Below, piece by piece: positions 43,111-55,420 of a DNA stretch of 64,000 bases. Origin of the DNA: Ursus arctos (Eukaryota; Chordata; Mammalia; Carnivora; Ursidae); the NCBI RefSeq assembly GCF_023065955.2, contig NW_026622897.1, positions 6,763,001 through 6,827,000 of the forward strand, written 5' to 3'. The notes under the pieces were generated by a model. It did not search any database and was not told where the DNA came from. It saw nothing but the letters and a program-made list of their open reading frames with translations. Both the position numbers and the translations under genes were made by a program. The stretch's first letter is position 1. Every line of letters begins with the position of its first letter.

Positions 43111-45164
43111 AATCACTAAAAAAGGCAAGGCAGTATTGTGTAAACATGAAATTATGTCAGAATGAATTTTTTAAAAAATCGATAGTTTCTCCCAGTGTGA
43201 CTCATGGAAGTAGTGGTAACAATGACTACCCCAAGCCCCAAGTGCCCGGTGCTGGGGTAAGCCTTTCCAAGGACTATTTCTACTCCAGTGCCTGGGAGGG
43301 CCTTACCCGCAGCTCAGAATGCTCGCCTGTCCTCTGCTCAGACCCTGGCCCATGGCTTTAGCGGCTGTTCTCATCCTTCACCACTCTCGCCATCCCCCCA
43401 ACACCTGCCACCCCCTCAGCGCATTAATTCATTTCTTTGTTCATTATGTAATGGTTTCCTCTCTCTCTTCTATATATTTGGAATCACTTCTTCTTGTTTA
43501 AAAAAAAAAAAAAAAAAACGAAAAACAAAAACAGCTGCATGTCCAAAATGACATCACTTAGGTTAAGGCCCCAAGTCAGGAAACCAAGACTTACTACCTA
43601 ACCTAACTGCAGTTTCAAACCCCCCACCCCACCCCAACAGAACCTTAACCAGTCAGCATGGAATTTCCTGGTGAGTACTAAGAAATTTACTGATAGACCC
43701 TTCCGCTCCCCTTAGGAGGGCAACCTGGCCTAAACAATGCATTCCTTGCCAATAAATTCTTTTCTTCCTTTTTTTAATGCCTTCTCTCTGCCTTTAAAAC
43801 CGTTCTCTTGTGTAACTCAGCAGACCTCCCCTCTACTTGCAAGATGGGGTGATGCCCAATTCATGACTCATTTAACAAAGCCAATTCGATCTTCAGATTT
43901 ACTCCATCGAATTTTATTTTGTGACACTCTCCACTGACTCCCCTCAGGCCACGTGTGCTGGTGAAGTCACTTCATCCTCTTTAAAAATTCTGCCGTTAAC
44001 TCAATGTCCTTCTCTAGCTTTCCCCTCAGTCTCTGGCCTCCTTTCACATTCAGCCTTCGGGAAAGAATAAGCTGTGTCTCCCCCTCTCACTTCCATTCAC
44101 ACCAGGGAAGAGAGAGTCTGCACCATGTGATTGATGTTTGCCAACCTTTTTGTATAGGCTTCTAGGAAACAGAGGAAAGCTGAATTTAGAGAAAGATAGG
44201 GATGGTGCCTGCAGGAAGGAAAAGACAGACTCCCTCCCAGCCCTGCAAAAACACACAATGAATGGAATAAACGGCTACTGTACTATCTGTGTACAAAGCA
44301 GGCTTGTTCGGTGTGAGCTACTGGATTCTCGTTCATAATCGACTTCCGGCTGTAAATATAAATCTCACTACCGGAAACAAAAGAAATGCTAAAGACGAAC
44401 ATTCTTAAAGTAGTAGAATGATATCAAACAATCTTCCAGTTTTTTAGGTCAGATAAGAGATGGCAGTGAAGGATAAGGAAGAGAGACAGCTGCCAGGTGA
44501 ATTCCAGCTCTGATGCTCTTCCCATCAAAGGAGAGTCTGGTGACATCTTCACTTGAAGAATGCTAAACCCAGGACAGTTCGGGGCGTTGCTTGTTCCTTT
44601 GGTCCCAGTGGACCCCAGTCTCCAGCTGAATGAGCCCCTGTCAGTTGTCTTCTCCTTTCAAGAGGGCATTGTAAGTCATCTCCTCACCATTCCCTAAGGC
44701 CACATCTCCTCTCCCTGATTCTGGACACTTACCCCTAAGCAGAAACAACTCGGAGCTGCAGGAACAGGGGACGACATTCAGCCTTGTTGGATGAAGGCAT
44801 GACTGAATGAATTGTATATCTAGTGGCCTACACATAGATGAAATTTTATGAATATTTCTTGGATGAATTAATAAACTGAGTCTGACAAATAAGCCAGGGC
44901 AGAATTGCTGGCCTTTTGATGGTAATCCCGACCTTTCCCCGCTGCCCTTCCCGGGCTCCCCCCGTCATTTGGAAGTATGTGAGGGATCAGCTGAGGCTAA
45001 AGACCATAAATTAATCATGTTTTCTTCTAGGACCATTTATGAGCCAAATGCAGGTAAAAGCAGAGAATTGGCACAGCCCCCACAGAGGTCTGTGGCGAGG
45101 CCGGGCAGCCCCAGACCGCGAGATGGTGCCATGCAGTGCTTAGTGTTTCGTCTCCGTCTGAATT
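43111..45164. other. Unassigned 2 kb
   Basis: A poly(A) run of 19 followed by ACAAAAAC (43500-43535) has no recognisable element attached. Open frames up to 87 residues on the plus strand at 43146-43551 read into that poly(A) (poly-Lys) and are not supported. No other repeat or gene recognised. Confidence 0.35.
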
Positions 45165-46060
45165 CCTTTATCCATTCATTCAGCAAATAATTATTGGAAA
45201 ATTATTGTGAGCTAGAGATTGTACTAGTCACTGGAGGCAGAGCAATGGATGAGCCAACAAGGTCCCTGATCTTGCGGATTTACTTCTTCATTCATTCAAA
45301 TGACAGACACCAGCAAAGGGGCTGCTATATGCCAGGCCCTTTACGGAGCCGTGGATATACATACACTCCTGCCTCCATGAAGCACATGCTGGTGGAGGAA
45401 AAACAGAATATAACGAAGTAAATAAATAACTTACACGGCATATCGGAAGGTGATGGACCCCGAGTGGGGAGATAGGGTGTAGGGATAAGGCATGCAATTT
45501 TAAATAAGGTGTTCAAGGTAAAACTCGCTGAAAAGTAATATTGGAGCAGAGTCCTGAAGGAAGCGAGGGAGCAGGATGTCTGGGGCAGAACATTCCAGGC
45601 AGAAGGAAGCAAATGTAAATGGCCGAAGTTGGGAACGCTCTTGGCATGATCAAGAAAAAGCAAAGAGCTCAATACGTTGAATCAGAGCAAATCAGTGGAA
45701 AAGGAAAGAGGTGGGTTGAGAGGAAACTATCTTGGGCCTTGTTAGTCATCTTACAAGTTTTGCCCTTTCCTCTGAGTGAGATAGGAATCTGCTAGGTGAT
45801 TCCTAACAAAGGTGACTCAGGTTTTAACCGGATTCCCCTGGCTGCTGACCTCTGGCTACTGACCTGGAGTGGACTGTGGGGCAGCAGGGAGAAGGCGCAG
45901 AAGCTGTGGGGTTTCGTAGGTGGATGGGAACACTCTAGTGGAAAGACAAGAAGGGATGCCCCAAGGAAGAGAAGGGGTAACTGCTAGAGAAACGTCCTTA
46001 AGTAGGCAAGAGGGCCGTGGCTCTCGTGCCCTCGTGAAGGGGCTGGGAGCACGGCAGGGT
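45165..46060 (+). mobile_element. Long L2 fragment
   Basis: 'TTTATCCATTCATTCAGCAA', 'TATATGCCAGGCCCTTTACG', 'CTCCTGCCTCCATGAAGCAC', 'AGAACATTCCAGGCAGAAGG' and 'GATTCCCCTGGCTGCTGACC' match L2 in order over 900 bases. Overlapping frames on both strands (up to 115 residues) are by-products. Confidence 0.82.
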
Positions 46061-47472
46061 CACTGGGGGTCATAAAAGAAAGCAGAGGTTATGGGCATAG
46101 ATGAACCCAAGGGAGTCAACATGGTGGCGGGAGCTTGTGTTCTCTTCCATTTGCCTCAGTTTCCCAATGAAGTCGGAAGCAAGACCACCAACTGAGAATG
46201 AAGGTGAAGCAGAAGGTATTGCAAATTTGAGGAAAAGAAGGATAATCCCTACATGCATCTTTAAATAATCCCTTGAAAAACTCCTAAAACAATACACATA
46301 ATACTAAAATTTTGGCTATAGATATGGTTCCAGAAAAAAAAAAAGACCAGAAAATATTTTTATACATACAGCATATGTAAAGCCATCTGAGTACAACAAC
46401 ATGTACAGACGAAGTGACACGATTTGGCACATTTCCATGAAGCAATGAAAACTGTAAGTCAATTCTCTAAATTCTATCGAGATTTGAATCAGGCAAACAT
46501 CTCTTTATTACTGGAAGTCATTTAAATTTAGGTCACTGCATTAGGAGTTAAATACTGTTGGGTGAAACACGTGTCCAGAGTTGAGCAAGTGAGAAAACCA
46601 GCTAAGGAGCATAATCGTAGGCTCTATTTCCCGCCCCACAGTGAATTCTAACTGCCTTTCGCACTGAGGTCTGTGTTAGACCTCCCCCAGAGACTGGGAA
46701 CCTGGAATCCCCAGGACTGTGTCAACACTGTCTTCTCTGGTAATAGCTCAGCCCACAGCCCCGCTACAGAACACGCTTAGAATACACTCAGCGTCACTAC
46801 TAGGTTCAGCAACTGGGTGAGACAATTTCAGAGTACAACACACTAACAGTTAAGGTGAGTTAAAAACCCAAACACAACCATCTGTTGGGTCTTTTTCAAC
46901 CTGGAACATTTTAAAGCATGATGCACTTTCTTGGTATCTTGGGAGCCTGTCCTCCAGCTGAAACTTTGACATCTTTCAGCATCCAAGTCCAGTCGTTGGT
47001 GTATCGGGCTGGGCCGCGTGCCGCTGCTGTCTGGGGTAGGTGAGCACAGCTGTCCCACAGCACAGAAAGCATCTAACCAAGTGGACAAGGGGACATGGGG
47101 GGAACCAGCAGGGCCAGGGGCAGGCAGGAGGCTTGCTCGTGGCCTTCAGCAGTCTGGGCCTCACCTTGGACAAAGTTTGGAGGTGTGGAGGTGTGGAGAT
47201 GTTAGCCCTAGAGTTGGTATCTCTCATCCATTTTTGCTTTCATTTTTAACTCCATGGATTTTAACTTTTTAAATTTTATAATCTCTTGGCTTAACTGCAT
47301 CCTTCTAACATATTATGTTATTATATTTGTCTTTGAAATATCTTCTTGCTTATCATGGCTTTCTTTTACCTTAATCATTCCTCATCTCTTCTCTTCCTTA
47401 CCGTTTAATTTTTACATTTGAATATTTTGAACAGTATGCAAAAGCCTATATTTTATCTAGTTTTCTAGTCAT
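46061..47472. other. Unassigned 1.4 kb
   Basis: The first 200 bases may still be L2. The rest shows no repeat family. Open frames at 46843-47272 overlap in four phases and have no known domain. Confidence 0.35.
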
Positions 47473-47485
47473 TTTCCATTTTCTT

Positions 47486-47692
47486 TTTTTTCTTTTTAAG
47501 ATTTTATTTATTTATTTCACAGAGAGAGACAGCGAGAGAGGGAACACAAGTGAGGGGAGTGTGAGAGGGAGAAGCAGGCTTCCTGCCGAGCAGGGAGCCC
47601 AATGCAATATAGGGCTCGATCCCAGGACCCTGGGATCATGACCTGAGCTGAAGGCAGATGCTTAAAGGCTGAGCCACCCAGGCGCCCCTCCC
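47486..47692 (-). mobile_element. SINEC, reverse orientation
   Basis: A T-rich tail, 'AAGATTTTATTTATTTATTT', a body complement, then 'GGCTGAGCCACCCAGGCGCC'. The 13-base duplication TTTCCATTTTCTT is at 47473-47485 and 47693-47705. Confidence 0.95.
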
Positions 47693-47705
47693 TTTCCATT
47701 TTCTT

Positions 47706-49774
47706 ATCCCTTTTTATAATAGCTGTATTTATTTGCTCTTTTTTTTTCTTTAACCAATTGAAATATTTCTTCTGATTACTTAACACTGCCAGTGGCTCCC
47801 CTATTTCTTCCAGTTTTAACAGCCACTCCCCTTCCCCCCCGCCCTAACTCCCAGCTAAAGCCTTTAACCCAGACAATTCAGCAGATCCGACAGCCACAAT
47901 TCGTTCCCCGGACCACGAATTTCCTATTCTAGCTGCACATACTTGCACATTTGGAATGGGATTTGTTTCTCACACCATGTTGTGATGTCCATCTGTGATG
48001 TCCTTCTAGAATCCGTGGTCTCCACCGTACAGATCAATGGATGGGAACAGAAGAATCACTACAGAGCAGGAGGGGAAAGGAGGCACGGGCTTTCTTTCAG
48101 AGAGGAACCCAGACCTGCTGTCCTTGGGCTTACTTTAATAAGGGGGTTTCAAACCTCATAACCACTGTCCTAAGAAGGAGCCACATAAAGACCCACAAAA
48201 CCCTCAAACTGGAAACTCCCTCAACTTGCTGTAATGAATATAATTAATATGTTTTCAAATTTTGATGTAAAAAATGCTACCAGTGAGTAAGTCTTCCACT
48301 TCTGTATTTAAGTTTCCAGGAGTAATGAGCTCTGGCAGGAACTGTCCCGAATGGGGTTTGCTTTGGTGTTTCATGGGCACATAAATCCAGGTGTGTATGT
48401 ATGTACGTGAGATTCAGCTATTCTTTGGCTCTGAATGTGAGCCAATTGGCTCACTTAGCTCATCTATCACTTGGAGACCTGAATCTTAGTAAGCAGCCTG
48501 GGGCTGCTGTGAACCCCAGGGCCCCAAAAGAATGTATGATCTGCTTCTTTCCTTGACAAAAAATGAGTCGTTCTTCGACAAAGGAGGGACTAAGGCGAGA
48601 CGCTCACACGCCTGAGCTCAGTCCCTGAAAGAAAGCAGGATGCCGTCTTGATTAGACCCGACTTTCTGAAAACAACCTGATTAATTATCAGGGCCTAGAT
48701 CATGTCCATGATTCTCCCAAACTAAGGGAAATTTCACCAATTAATTTTCTACTTATATTGCCTGAAGAATGTGTTTAAGCAAGAACCCCTCTCCCCCCAC
48801 CCCTACACTCTGCACCTAACCATGAGTGTTATCCGTGTACTTCCTTTCCTTGCAAAACCTCGTTTTGGGTGTAGAACCTTGGCCTTCTCATGCCAACGTG
48901 TAACTCCTGTCTCCTCTACTGCCTCGGTTTGTGTTGCTATGGTTCTTCTCCTCTGGCTGGCTCAGGGTAAAGGGACCCCTGTGTGCCTGCTTGACGTCCA
49001 CTGGTCTCTGGTCTTCGCCTCAGTGAACTGTTCATTCATGCTCTGCCTTATGCGCCTCAGCAGCAATGAGCCAAGTCTAGCCAGTTCTGATTCCCCTCCT
49101 TAGGCAGCAATGAAAGATCTGTGCAGCCCCGAGCTTTGTGACTCACGGTCATCTCCTGCCAGGCTCAAGAGGTCCCCAGGAGCATTCCTACAAGTGACAG
49201 AGATTTCTCTCCTGCAGTGTGATAGGACCCCTTGTGTGTTTTAATATATTATGCCATTGACCAATCCAGATTCTAGGGGGAAAAATTTCTCTCATTTGCA
49301 AGAATTGAAGCCTTTTTAATTTTCTTACAGAAGAAAATGACAGAGAAAAGAGTCTATGTGATTTAAAGCCATGTTAAAGGGACTGTCACTCATCTCCCAG
49401 GATCTATAGCAGCAACCCGTTTATCCACACCTGATTCTGCTCTCCCATGAGGTGAGCATGATAGGCCTTAGTGTTTGTTCTGCCAGGATGCACACTGATT
49501 GCTCAGGTGCCTGGCCTCTAACAGATGTGATAATTATCTCTGCAGCCTATCATGTCAAAACTGGCTCCAGAAGATGGCTTGGACCAAAAGGTTTATTTCC
49601 ACATGGCATGGGCTACTTCTCTCCAGAGAGTTATTTTAACCTAAATGAAAAAATCCCCTGCCAAGTATACAAATTTCACCAAATATCACTGAAGGGTAGT
49701 CTCTGGTAATGAGTTTAGTATACATTTCACTTATTTCTCAATTCTCTTTCATTTGGGAAGGTAGAAGGGAAAAG
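47706..49774. other. Unassigned 2 kb, unique-looking
   Basis: No repeat recognised. An AT-rich block at about 48655-48765 contains several homeodomain-like TTAATTA motifs. A 110-residue plus-strand frame (48771-49103) has no known domain, no splice context I trust and no conserved start. Confidence 0.35.
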
Positions 49775-50495
49775 TACTAAAATATATGGCAGGTGAAATT
49801 TGAAGTGTTATAGCCTCTTTTTTTTGGGAAAGCAATCCGACAATATCTTTCAAAATTTAAATTATGTAGACCCCTCAGCTCATCAATTCCATTTCTAGGA
49901 ATCTGTCCTTTGGAAATAAAAGTGCGAATATAAAGGGATACCAAGAACTAAAAATTAAGTGGAAGTCCACCAGTGAGGGTGGATGGCTGAATACGGTGTG
50001 GTGTGCTCATGGAATACCACACAGCCATGAAAAAGCAGTACAAGATGATCTGGAAGGATCCTGTAAGCAACTTTGGAAGGAGAAAAGCCAGAAACACAAA
50101 AAACTAAAAACAGAAAAAGAATGTGCAGAATAGAATTTGTTCCCATTCTTAACAAAATTACCCAAAAAACCTGTATGTTATAGATACATAGATACATAGG
50201 ATGTATCTATATAGAATTATATGAATGTTGATAAATATATAAATAGATATTCACTAAGGATTAACATGGGTCACTTGGAATGGTCAGTGATGAGAAATGG
50301 GATACTACAGTCTAGACAGGGTGGGATGATAAGGGTCCATGACAAAAGCAATATATGATATGATATTGTTCATGTAAAATCATACATATATTTTTAATTT
50401 TTATTTTTTATATATAATCCTAAAATAACACATAAAAACAATGATCACCAAAGGTTAATGGCTGTCTCAGAGTAGTAGAATTTTAGATGAACTTG
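49775..50495 (+). mobile_element. Old L1 3' end (L1ME-like)
   Basis: 'CATCAATTCCATTTCTAGGA', 'ATGGAATACCACACAGCCAT', 'AAGGTTAATGGCTGTCTCAG' and 'TTTTAGATGAACTTGACTTC' match late ORF2 and the 3' UTR of an old L1. ATAGATACAT and AT-rich microsatellite-like patches occur near 50180-50240. Confidence 0.7.
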
Positions 50496-50501
50496 ACTTC
50501 C

Positions 50502-50695
50502 TTTTTTTTTAGATTTATTTATTTATTTGAGAGAGAGTGTGTGTGTGTGCGTGTGTACACATGCTCGTGAGTGGGAGGGAAGGGCAGAGAGAGAGAAGCA
50601 GACTCCCCACTGATAGTGGAGCCAGGCGGGCTCAATCCCATGATCTCGAGATCACAACCAGAACTGAAACCAACTGACTGAACCAGGCACCCCTC
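50502..50695 (-). mobile_element. Old SINEC, reverse orientation
   Basis: 'AGATTTATTTATTTATTTGA', then GA and (TG)n expansion (about 50538-50557). The box complement 'GGGCTCAATCCCATGATCTC' and an eroded head 'ACCAGGCACCCC' follow. Confidence 0.88.
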
Positions 50696-50698
50696 TTT

Positions 50699-50812
50699 TG
50701 TTTTTTAAAGATTGTATTTTTAAGTAATCTCTACACCCCACATAGGGCTCGAACTTACAGCCCTGAGATCAAGAATTGCACGGTCCACCAACAGAGTCAG
50801 TCCGGTGCCTCC
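50699..50812 (-). mobile_element. Short SINE (body-less SINEC), reverse orientation
   Basis: 'TTTTTAAAGATTGTATTTTT', 'AAGTAATCTCTACACCCCAC', then 'GGGCTCGAACTTACAGCCCT' and 'GTCAGTCCGGTGCCTCCC' give the complement of the short tRNA-Lys-like type also seen at 10745. It abuts the longer SINE to its left. Confidence 0.82.
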
Positions 50813-51721
50813 CTTTTTTTTTGTTTTTATATGTTGCTTGAATTTTTTAGGGAGAGCGTGCGCTAGCTACTTGTATTTTATACAAATTATTTATATAGTA
50901 GATCTGGGGAAGCAAAGACCAACCAAAGTAGAAAAGCAAAGCCTACTTATTCAGAGCTTGCTCCAGCCAGGGAGACAGCCACCGTCGTGAGCATTTTGGC
51001 AGAGTCAAAGGCAGGCAGAGGAGTGGGAAAGCTTTCTAGTGGAAAAAAGGGAAGGCTTCAGGTATGTCCTGACCGGAGGCCGTTGGCCTGCGGAAACGGT
51101 AGGCAGACTAAGCAGAGGGGGGTGTCCCATGTGATTGGTTAGGAGTGAACATTTGGCTTTTTCTGGTTCATGCCAGGTTGGAAGCAAGGAACAAAAATGA
51201 GGGAAGCTGTTAGTTATTAATCAAGTTCCCCCCATTTTGGAGTGATTGTTACAGAAGTTAATGTTTCGCTTCCCGGATCATTTCTAGAGATAGCGATCTG
51301 GCCTCCGAGTCTGACTTAACAGCAGGCAGGCTTCCTGGGCTGATTTTGTAGATAAGTCGGTTGCTTCTCTGGGCAGGTTGCTACAGGTTGTGGGTCAGAG
51401 TTCTATTTTTATAGATGGTCTGGGCCATTCATTGTCTGTCTGTATATTCAGTCTCTCATATTTTATTATATTTGAAAGTAAATATATTTTTACATATTGA
51501 CAAATACATGTCATATTCTATAATTTGTATTTTATATAAAATGGTCAGTTTACATTTTACATAAAAATAAAGTTATTTAATTGTGAAAAACAGAGCAAAG
51601 AAAAAATTTTTTAATTAAGTAGGCTAATGAATTGTGTAAAAGAAAACAAGTCCTATCTTCTTGGCCCTTGCCGTAACATGGTAGCAGTTCTCAAACCTGT
51701 TTGTGCACATTATTGCACCAT
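50813..51721. other. Unassigned 0.9 kb, possibly LTR-derived
   Basis: The section at about 50930-51420 (with 'GTGATTGGTTAGGAGTGAAC') has the feel of LTR or ERV sequence, but I cannot assign a family, polarity or ends. AT-rich DNA follows. Confidence 0.3.
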
Positions 51722-51873
51722 TTAAAATAGGACTTTAGGGGCTCCTGGGTGGCTCCGTTGGATAGGCATCTGGCTCTTGGTTTCGGCTCAGGTCATGATC
51801 TCAGGGTCATGAAATGGAGCTCTGCATCAGTCTCTGTGCTAAGCATGGAGCCCGCTTAAGATTCTCTCTCCCT

Positions 51874-52076
51874 GGGGCGCCTGGGTGGCACAGCGGTTAA
51901 GCGTCTGCCTTCAGCTCAGGGCGTGATCCCGGCGTTCTGGGATCGAGCCCCACATCAGGCTCCTCCGCTATGAGCCTGCTTCTTCCTCTCCCACTCCCCT
52001 GCTTGTGTTCCCTCTCTCGCTGGCTGTCTCTATCTCTGTCAAATAAATAAATAAAATCTTTAAAAAAAAAAAAAAA
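51874..52076 (+). mobile_element. Young bear-type SINEC nested in a SINE
   Basis: Consensus head GGGGCGCCTGGGTGGCACAG and full body, tail CAAATAAATAAATAAAATC and a long poly(A). A perfect 16-base duplication, AAGATTCTCTCTCCCT, is at 51858-51873 and 52077-52092. Confidence 0.98.
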
Positions 52077-52143
52077 AAGATTCTCTCTCCCTCTCCCTCT
52101 GCCCTGTCCCTTCTCCCATGCACGCACACTCTTTCTCTCTTTC

Positions 52144-52192
52144 TAAAATAAAATAAAATAAAATAAAATAAAATAAAATAAAATAAAATAAT
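52144..52192. repeat. (AAAAT)n microsatellite in a SINE tail
   Basis: About nine AAAAT units, grown from the older SINE's AATAAA-type tail. Confidence 0.95.
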
Positions 52193-52212
52193 AGTATTAA
52201 AATAGGAGTTTA

Positions 52213-54749
52213 TTAAACAGAAATGGGAGAATGTTCCTATTTCTACAGGAATCTTGTTTTTAACTAGAAGACCTTCTAAATCCCTGTTCCATTTGCCCTG
52301 CCTTCCTCCTATTACTGGACTGTTCACTGTGTCACCCTCTCTACGGGGTTTATGCGATTGTTATGGAGTGAGAACCAGCCTGGCTTGGTTAGCAAGGTAA
52401 ATGGCAACAGGCCACCATGAGCTGAGCCAAACTGAGCTGGCCTGGAAGCACCATGATCAACCCCCTGTCCCTTGCCCCAAGTCCTCTCACTGGGGGGAAG
52501 TTACCCCCCACGACGAGGGGTAGGCTGGGGCAAGGAGTTAACAGACAAGGGAGCCAAGGGCTACTGCAGAGCTGCCGCTGGCTCCTTAAACAAACTTAAG
52601 GTCCCTGGAATGTGTCTTTTCTTTGCAACCTGAAGGAATCAAACTAACACAAGTGGGCACTCAAGAAATACCTATATTTAACTAAAAATAAATACATTTC
52701 ATAAGATAAACATAATAAATCAAGATAGGAGGCTCTATGCTTGGTTTGTATAACAAATTGTAAAGATGTATTTATTGATAGTCTTCTACTGTATAGCTTT
52801 CAACAAAAGGAATTGGAAGCACAAAATTAAAGTCTGGAAGATCTATTTCTTCCAGCTTTATGAATCTGAAATGACTTTGTATGTTTCGAGTTCCAAAGAT
52901 TTCGTGTGGTCTATGCTGTTCTCACACTGAACCTGGTCTTACAATTCATCTGAACACACCTCCTACATTGAGGTTTAGGGTGACTGTTCCTTGTCACAGA
53001 GCCATTTAGTTCCTATGCCACCACGGACAATGTTACACTCTCATCTCATTAAAAAAAAAATCAGAAAAGAAAAATTTAAGATTGTGAACTGAATGCCTGC
53101 TTGAGAATAAGTTTGTATTGTTTCCCTTCTGGTTCTCCCTGAAGACCCCCACCCTTAAGAAGGTGGAAGCTAGAGATTTAGTGCAGCCCCCTCAGAGCAG
53201 GGAGGGACAGCAGGTTTAGGTTAGGCCATATTGAAAGGAAGATGTAAGGATTTAGGAGAGCTACACTTGCAGGGAGGACATGGGTGGTTAGGGTGGCCAC
53301 CCTTAGAAGGGGGGACAGAGCACTATTATCTGGAAGAGAAGGTGAGAGGAGGGAGGTGAGATGACTGGAACTAGGAGAAGGGGAGGACAAAACAGTTGTG
53401 TCTAGGGATTGGATGCCTGGACCTCATTCCCAAGAAGGTCCTAATTCAATCTGAGTTACCCAGGAGAACCACTGTGTGGGGCATCATGCATGAGCTCTAA
53501 AGCTGTGGCAGGCTGTTCCATGCAAAAAAGGAATATTAGACCCCCCACCCCCACCACCACCAGCCATCACCAGGACGTGGGAAGAGAAGGTCCCCACCTG
53601 TGCTCGGAGTCCATGCACACCGAGAAGATTTGGTCCCATTCAGGCCACTCCCCACCTCACTCCAGGACACATAGAAACCACTGGATACCTGGCTGGTGAA
53701 GGTCAGGAGAGGTTGTCACATCTGGATTCTGGAACCAGATAACAACTCTGTCCACCAGGGAGAGAGTAGAGTGGATACCTTCACTACTACTACAACGTTT
53801 AACACCTCATCACTGCCCTTCTCTTGTGGAGCCAGAAAGTGGCTGTGGGCCAAGCCGCGGGAACTCTGGTTACCTGTGTTCACAAAAATGAGGGTAGACC
53901 AAGTGGTCTCCTGACAAGTCAGACGATAATCTCTGGTTGTATGCATTCTGGCCCCACATCCATAATTTGAAATTACTGTAGATGATCGGGAGGTTGTCCT
54001 CTCTCATATATAATAAGAAGACAAGTATCCTCCCTCATGCAATTAATAATGTCTTATTATGAACCAGGGGACGGATTCATAAACAACTGGCCCTTGAGTC
54101 TGTTGCCAGAAATAGAGGCTTGGTATTAATTATGCAAAAACTAAAATTATTGTCTTTGATAGACTCCAAAATTAAACTCCAAAGTTTAACATAAAATAAC
54201 AACTTACCATAAACTAATGTGATTTGTTATCTGGAGACACATTTTGCTGTTAATTTATCCTGGAGAAAACCCAGGAAAAGAACTGTAAAGCTCTACGATG
54301 CATCTTCTTCTTCATCAGCTGTGCCGCTCGGTAGTGTTTCTTGCCTGGACAACTGTAACTGAGTCCCAACGAGTCTCCATGCTTCTGGTCTGTCTCATCC
54401 TGGCTCTGGCTACTTCCAACGAACCCATTCTGCCCACAGAAATGTGTGAAAATATGTAGCTGTGCTACAGAAATGTGTGAAAATATAAAAGTCCCACCAC
54501 ATAACAGTCCCACTGCAGTACTGGCTTCCATTCCTGGAATTATGCGGGCTACCTCCTGTTCCCTGCATTCTAATCTGGTACTCTTTACTCTTGTCACTTC
54601 TGGGCCCCTGACCCCAGCCTTGATGGTTCCCGTTGGACATTCCACTCCAGCTCTACCCCAGCATCTCTCCCAGACATAATCCTGGTATTTGCCTTCCAGC
54701 ATTCGCTACCTAGCACTTGAGTGAGAGATACTTCTAAATCCACCCCCTA
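52213..54749. other. Unassigned 2.5 kb
   Basis: No repeat family I can defend. The end of a small motif at about 53440-53472 ('CAGGAGAACCACTG') weakly recalls a MER5-type terminus. Overlapping open frames at 54250-54702 (150 and 76 residues, minus) show no domain. A 20-base direct repeat lies at 54436-54486. Confidence 0.35.
54436..54486. repeat. 20-base direct repeat, 31-base period
   Basis: ACAGAAATGTGTGAAAATAT occurs at 54436-54455 and again unchanged at 54467-54486. Confidence 0.93.
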
Positions 54750-54762
54750 CACGCACGCACAT

Positions 54763-54798
<36 letters not shown>
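54750..54798. repeat. (CA)n microsatellite
   Basis: An imperfect CG/CA lead-in is followed by about 16 pure CA units. Confidence 0.96.
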
Positions 54799-54799
<1 letters not shown>

Positions 54800-54829
54800 A
54801 GTCTTTAGGCAGCTATGCCAAGGGAAACT

Positions 54830-55420
54830 GGAAAGTTTCCAGTCTTACCTCCTTCTAATCTATCCTCACTGAAGCCAGATTCATCTTTCAAAAATCAAAT
54901 TTTTATAGTGTTTTTCCCCTGCTTAGAATGCTTCAATGGTTTGCCTGTGGCCTTCAAGATGAAGTCCAAACTCCCCACGGCAAACATGGCAGACAAAATC
55001 CTTTTGACGTTGCTCCAACACCCTTTCCAGCCTCTTACTCTCACCAACTCTATACCCACTTTTCATCTTAACCATCGTAACATACTTGCATTTCCCCCAG
55101 TGTACCATGATTTCCTGTCTCTATATCCCCCCTTTCTAGAAAGTTCTTTCCTGCACTGTTTACCAAGTGACCTCTAATTCAGTCTTCAAATATAAATGCT
55201 TCCTTTTCCAGAAAGATTTTTTTAACTCCTCAGAGCAGAACTTACCATGTCATTCGTAGAGGTCCTACAATGCTTTTTACTAACCTTATTATATATCACT
55301 GTAATCATTTGCTTTTAATGTTTGTCTGCCCACTAAGCAACCTTTGAAGCCCTAGTCCTTTGCATAATATCTGACCTATATTAATTGTTAAGTGAGGGAA
55401 CAAACAAACAGATGAATTAA
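54830..55420 (+). mobile_element. L2 fragment including 3' end
   Basis: 'CCCCTGCTTAGAATGCTTCA', 'GATGAAGTCCAAACTCCCCA', 'CCTTCTAATCTATCCTCACT' and 'GCATAATATCTGACCTATAT' follow the L2 3' region. The final tail is diverged. Confidence 0.82.

Larger units (their letters stand above)
51738..52196 (+). mobile_element. Older SINEC split by a younger SINEC
   Basis: Head GGGCTCCTGGGTGGCTCCGT, 'TCAGGTCATGATCTCAGGGT', and a body interrupted at 51873 that resumes at 52093. The (AAAAT)n tail is at 52144-52192. The 16-base duplication with one mismatch, TTAAAATAGGACTTTA and TTAAAATAGGAGTTTA, is at 51722-51737 and 52197-52212, enclosing both elements. Confidence 0.95.

Noticed and set aside
43288..43551. 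87-residue frame ending in a lysine-rich tail
   Set aside because: The lysines come from a poly(A) run. No domain or conserved start.
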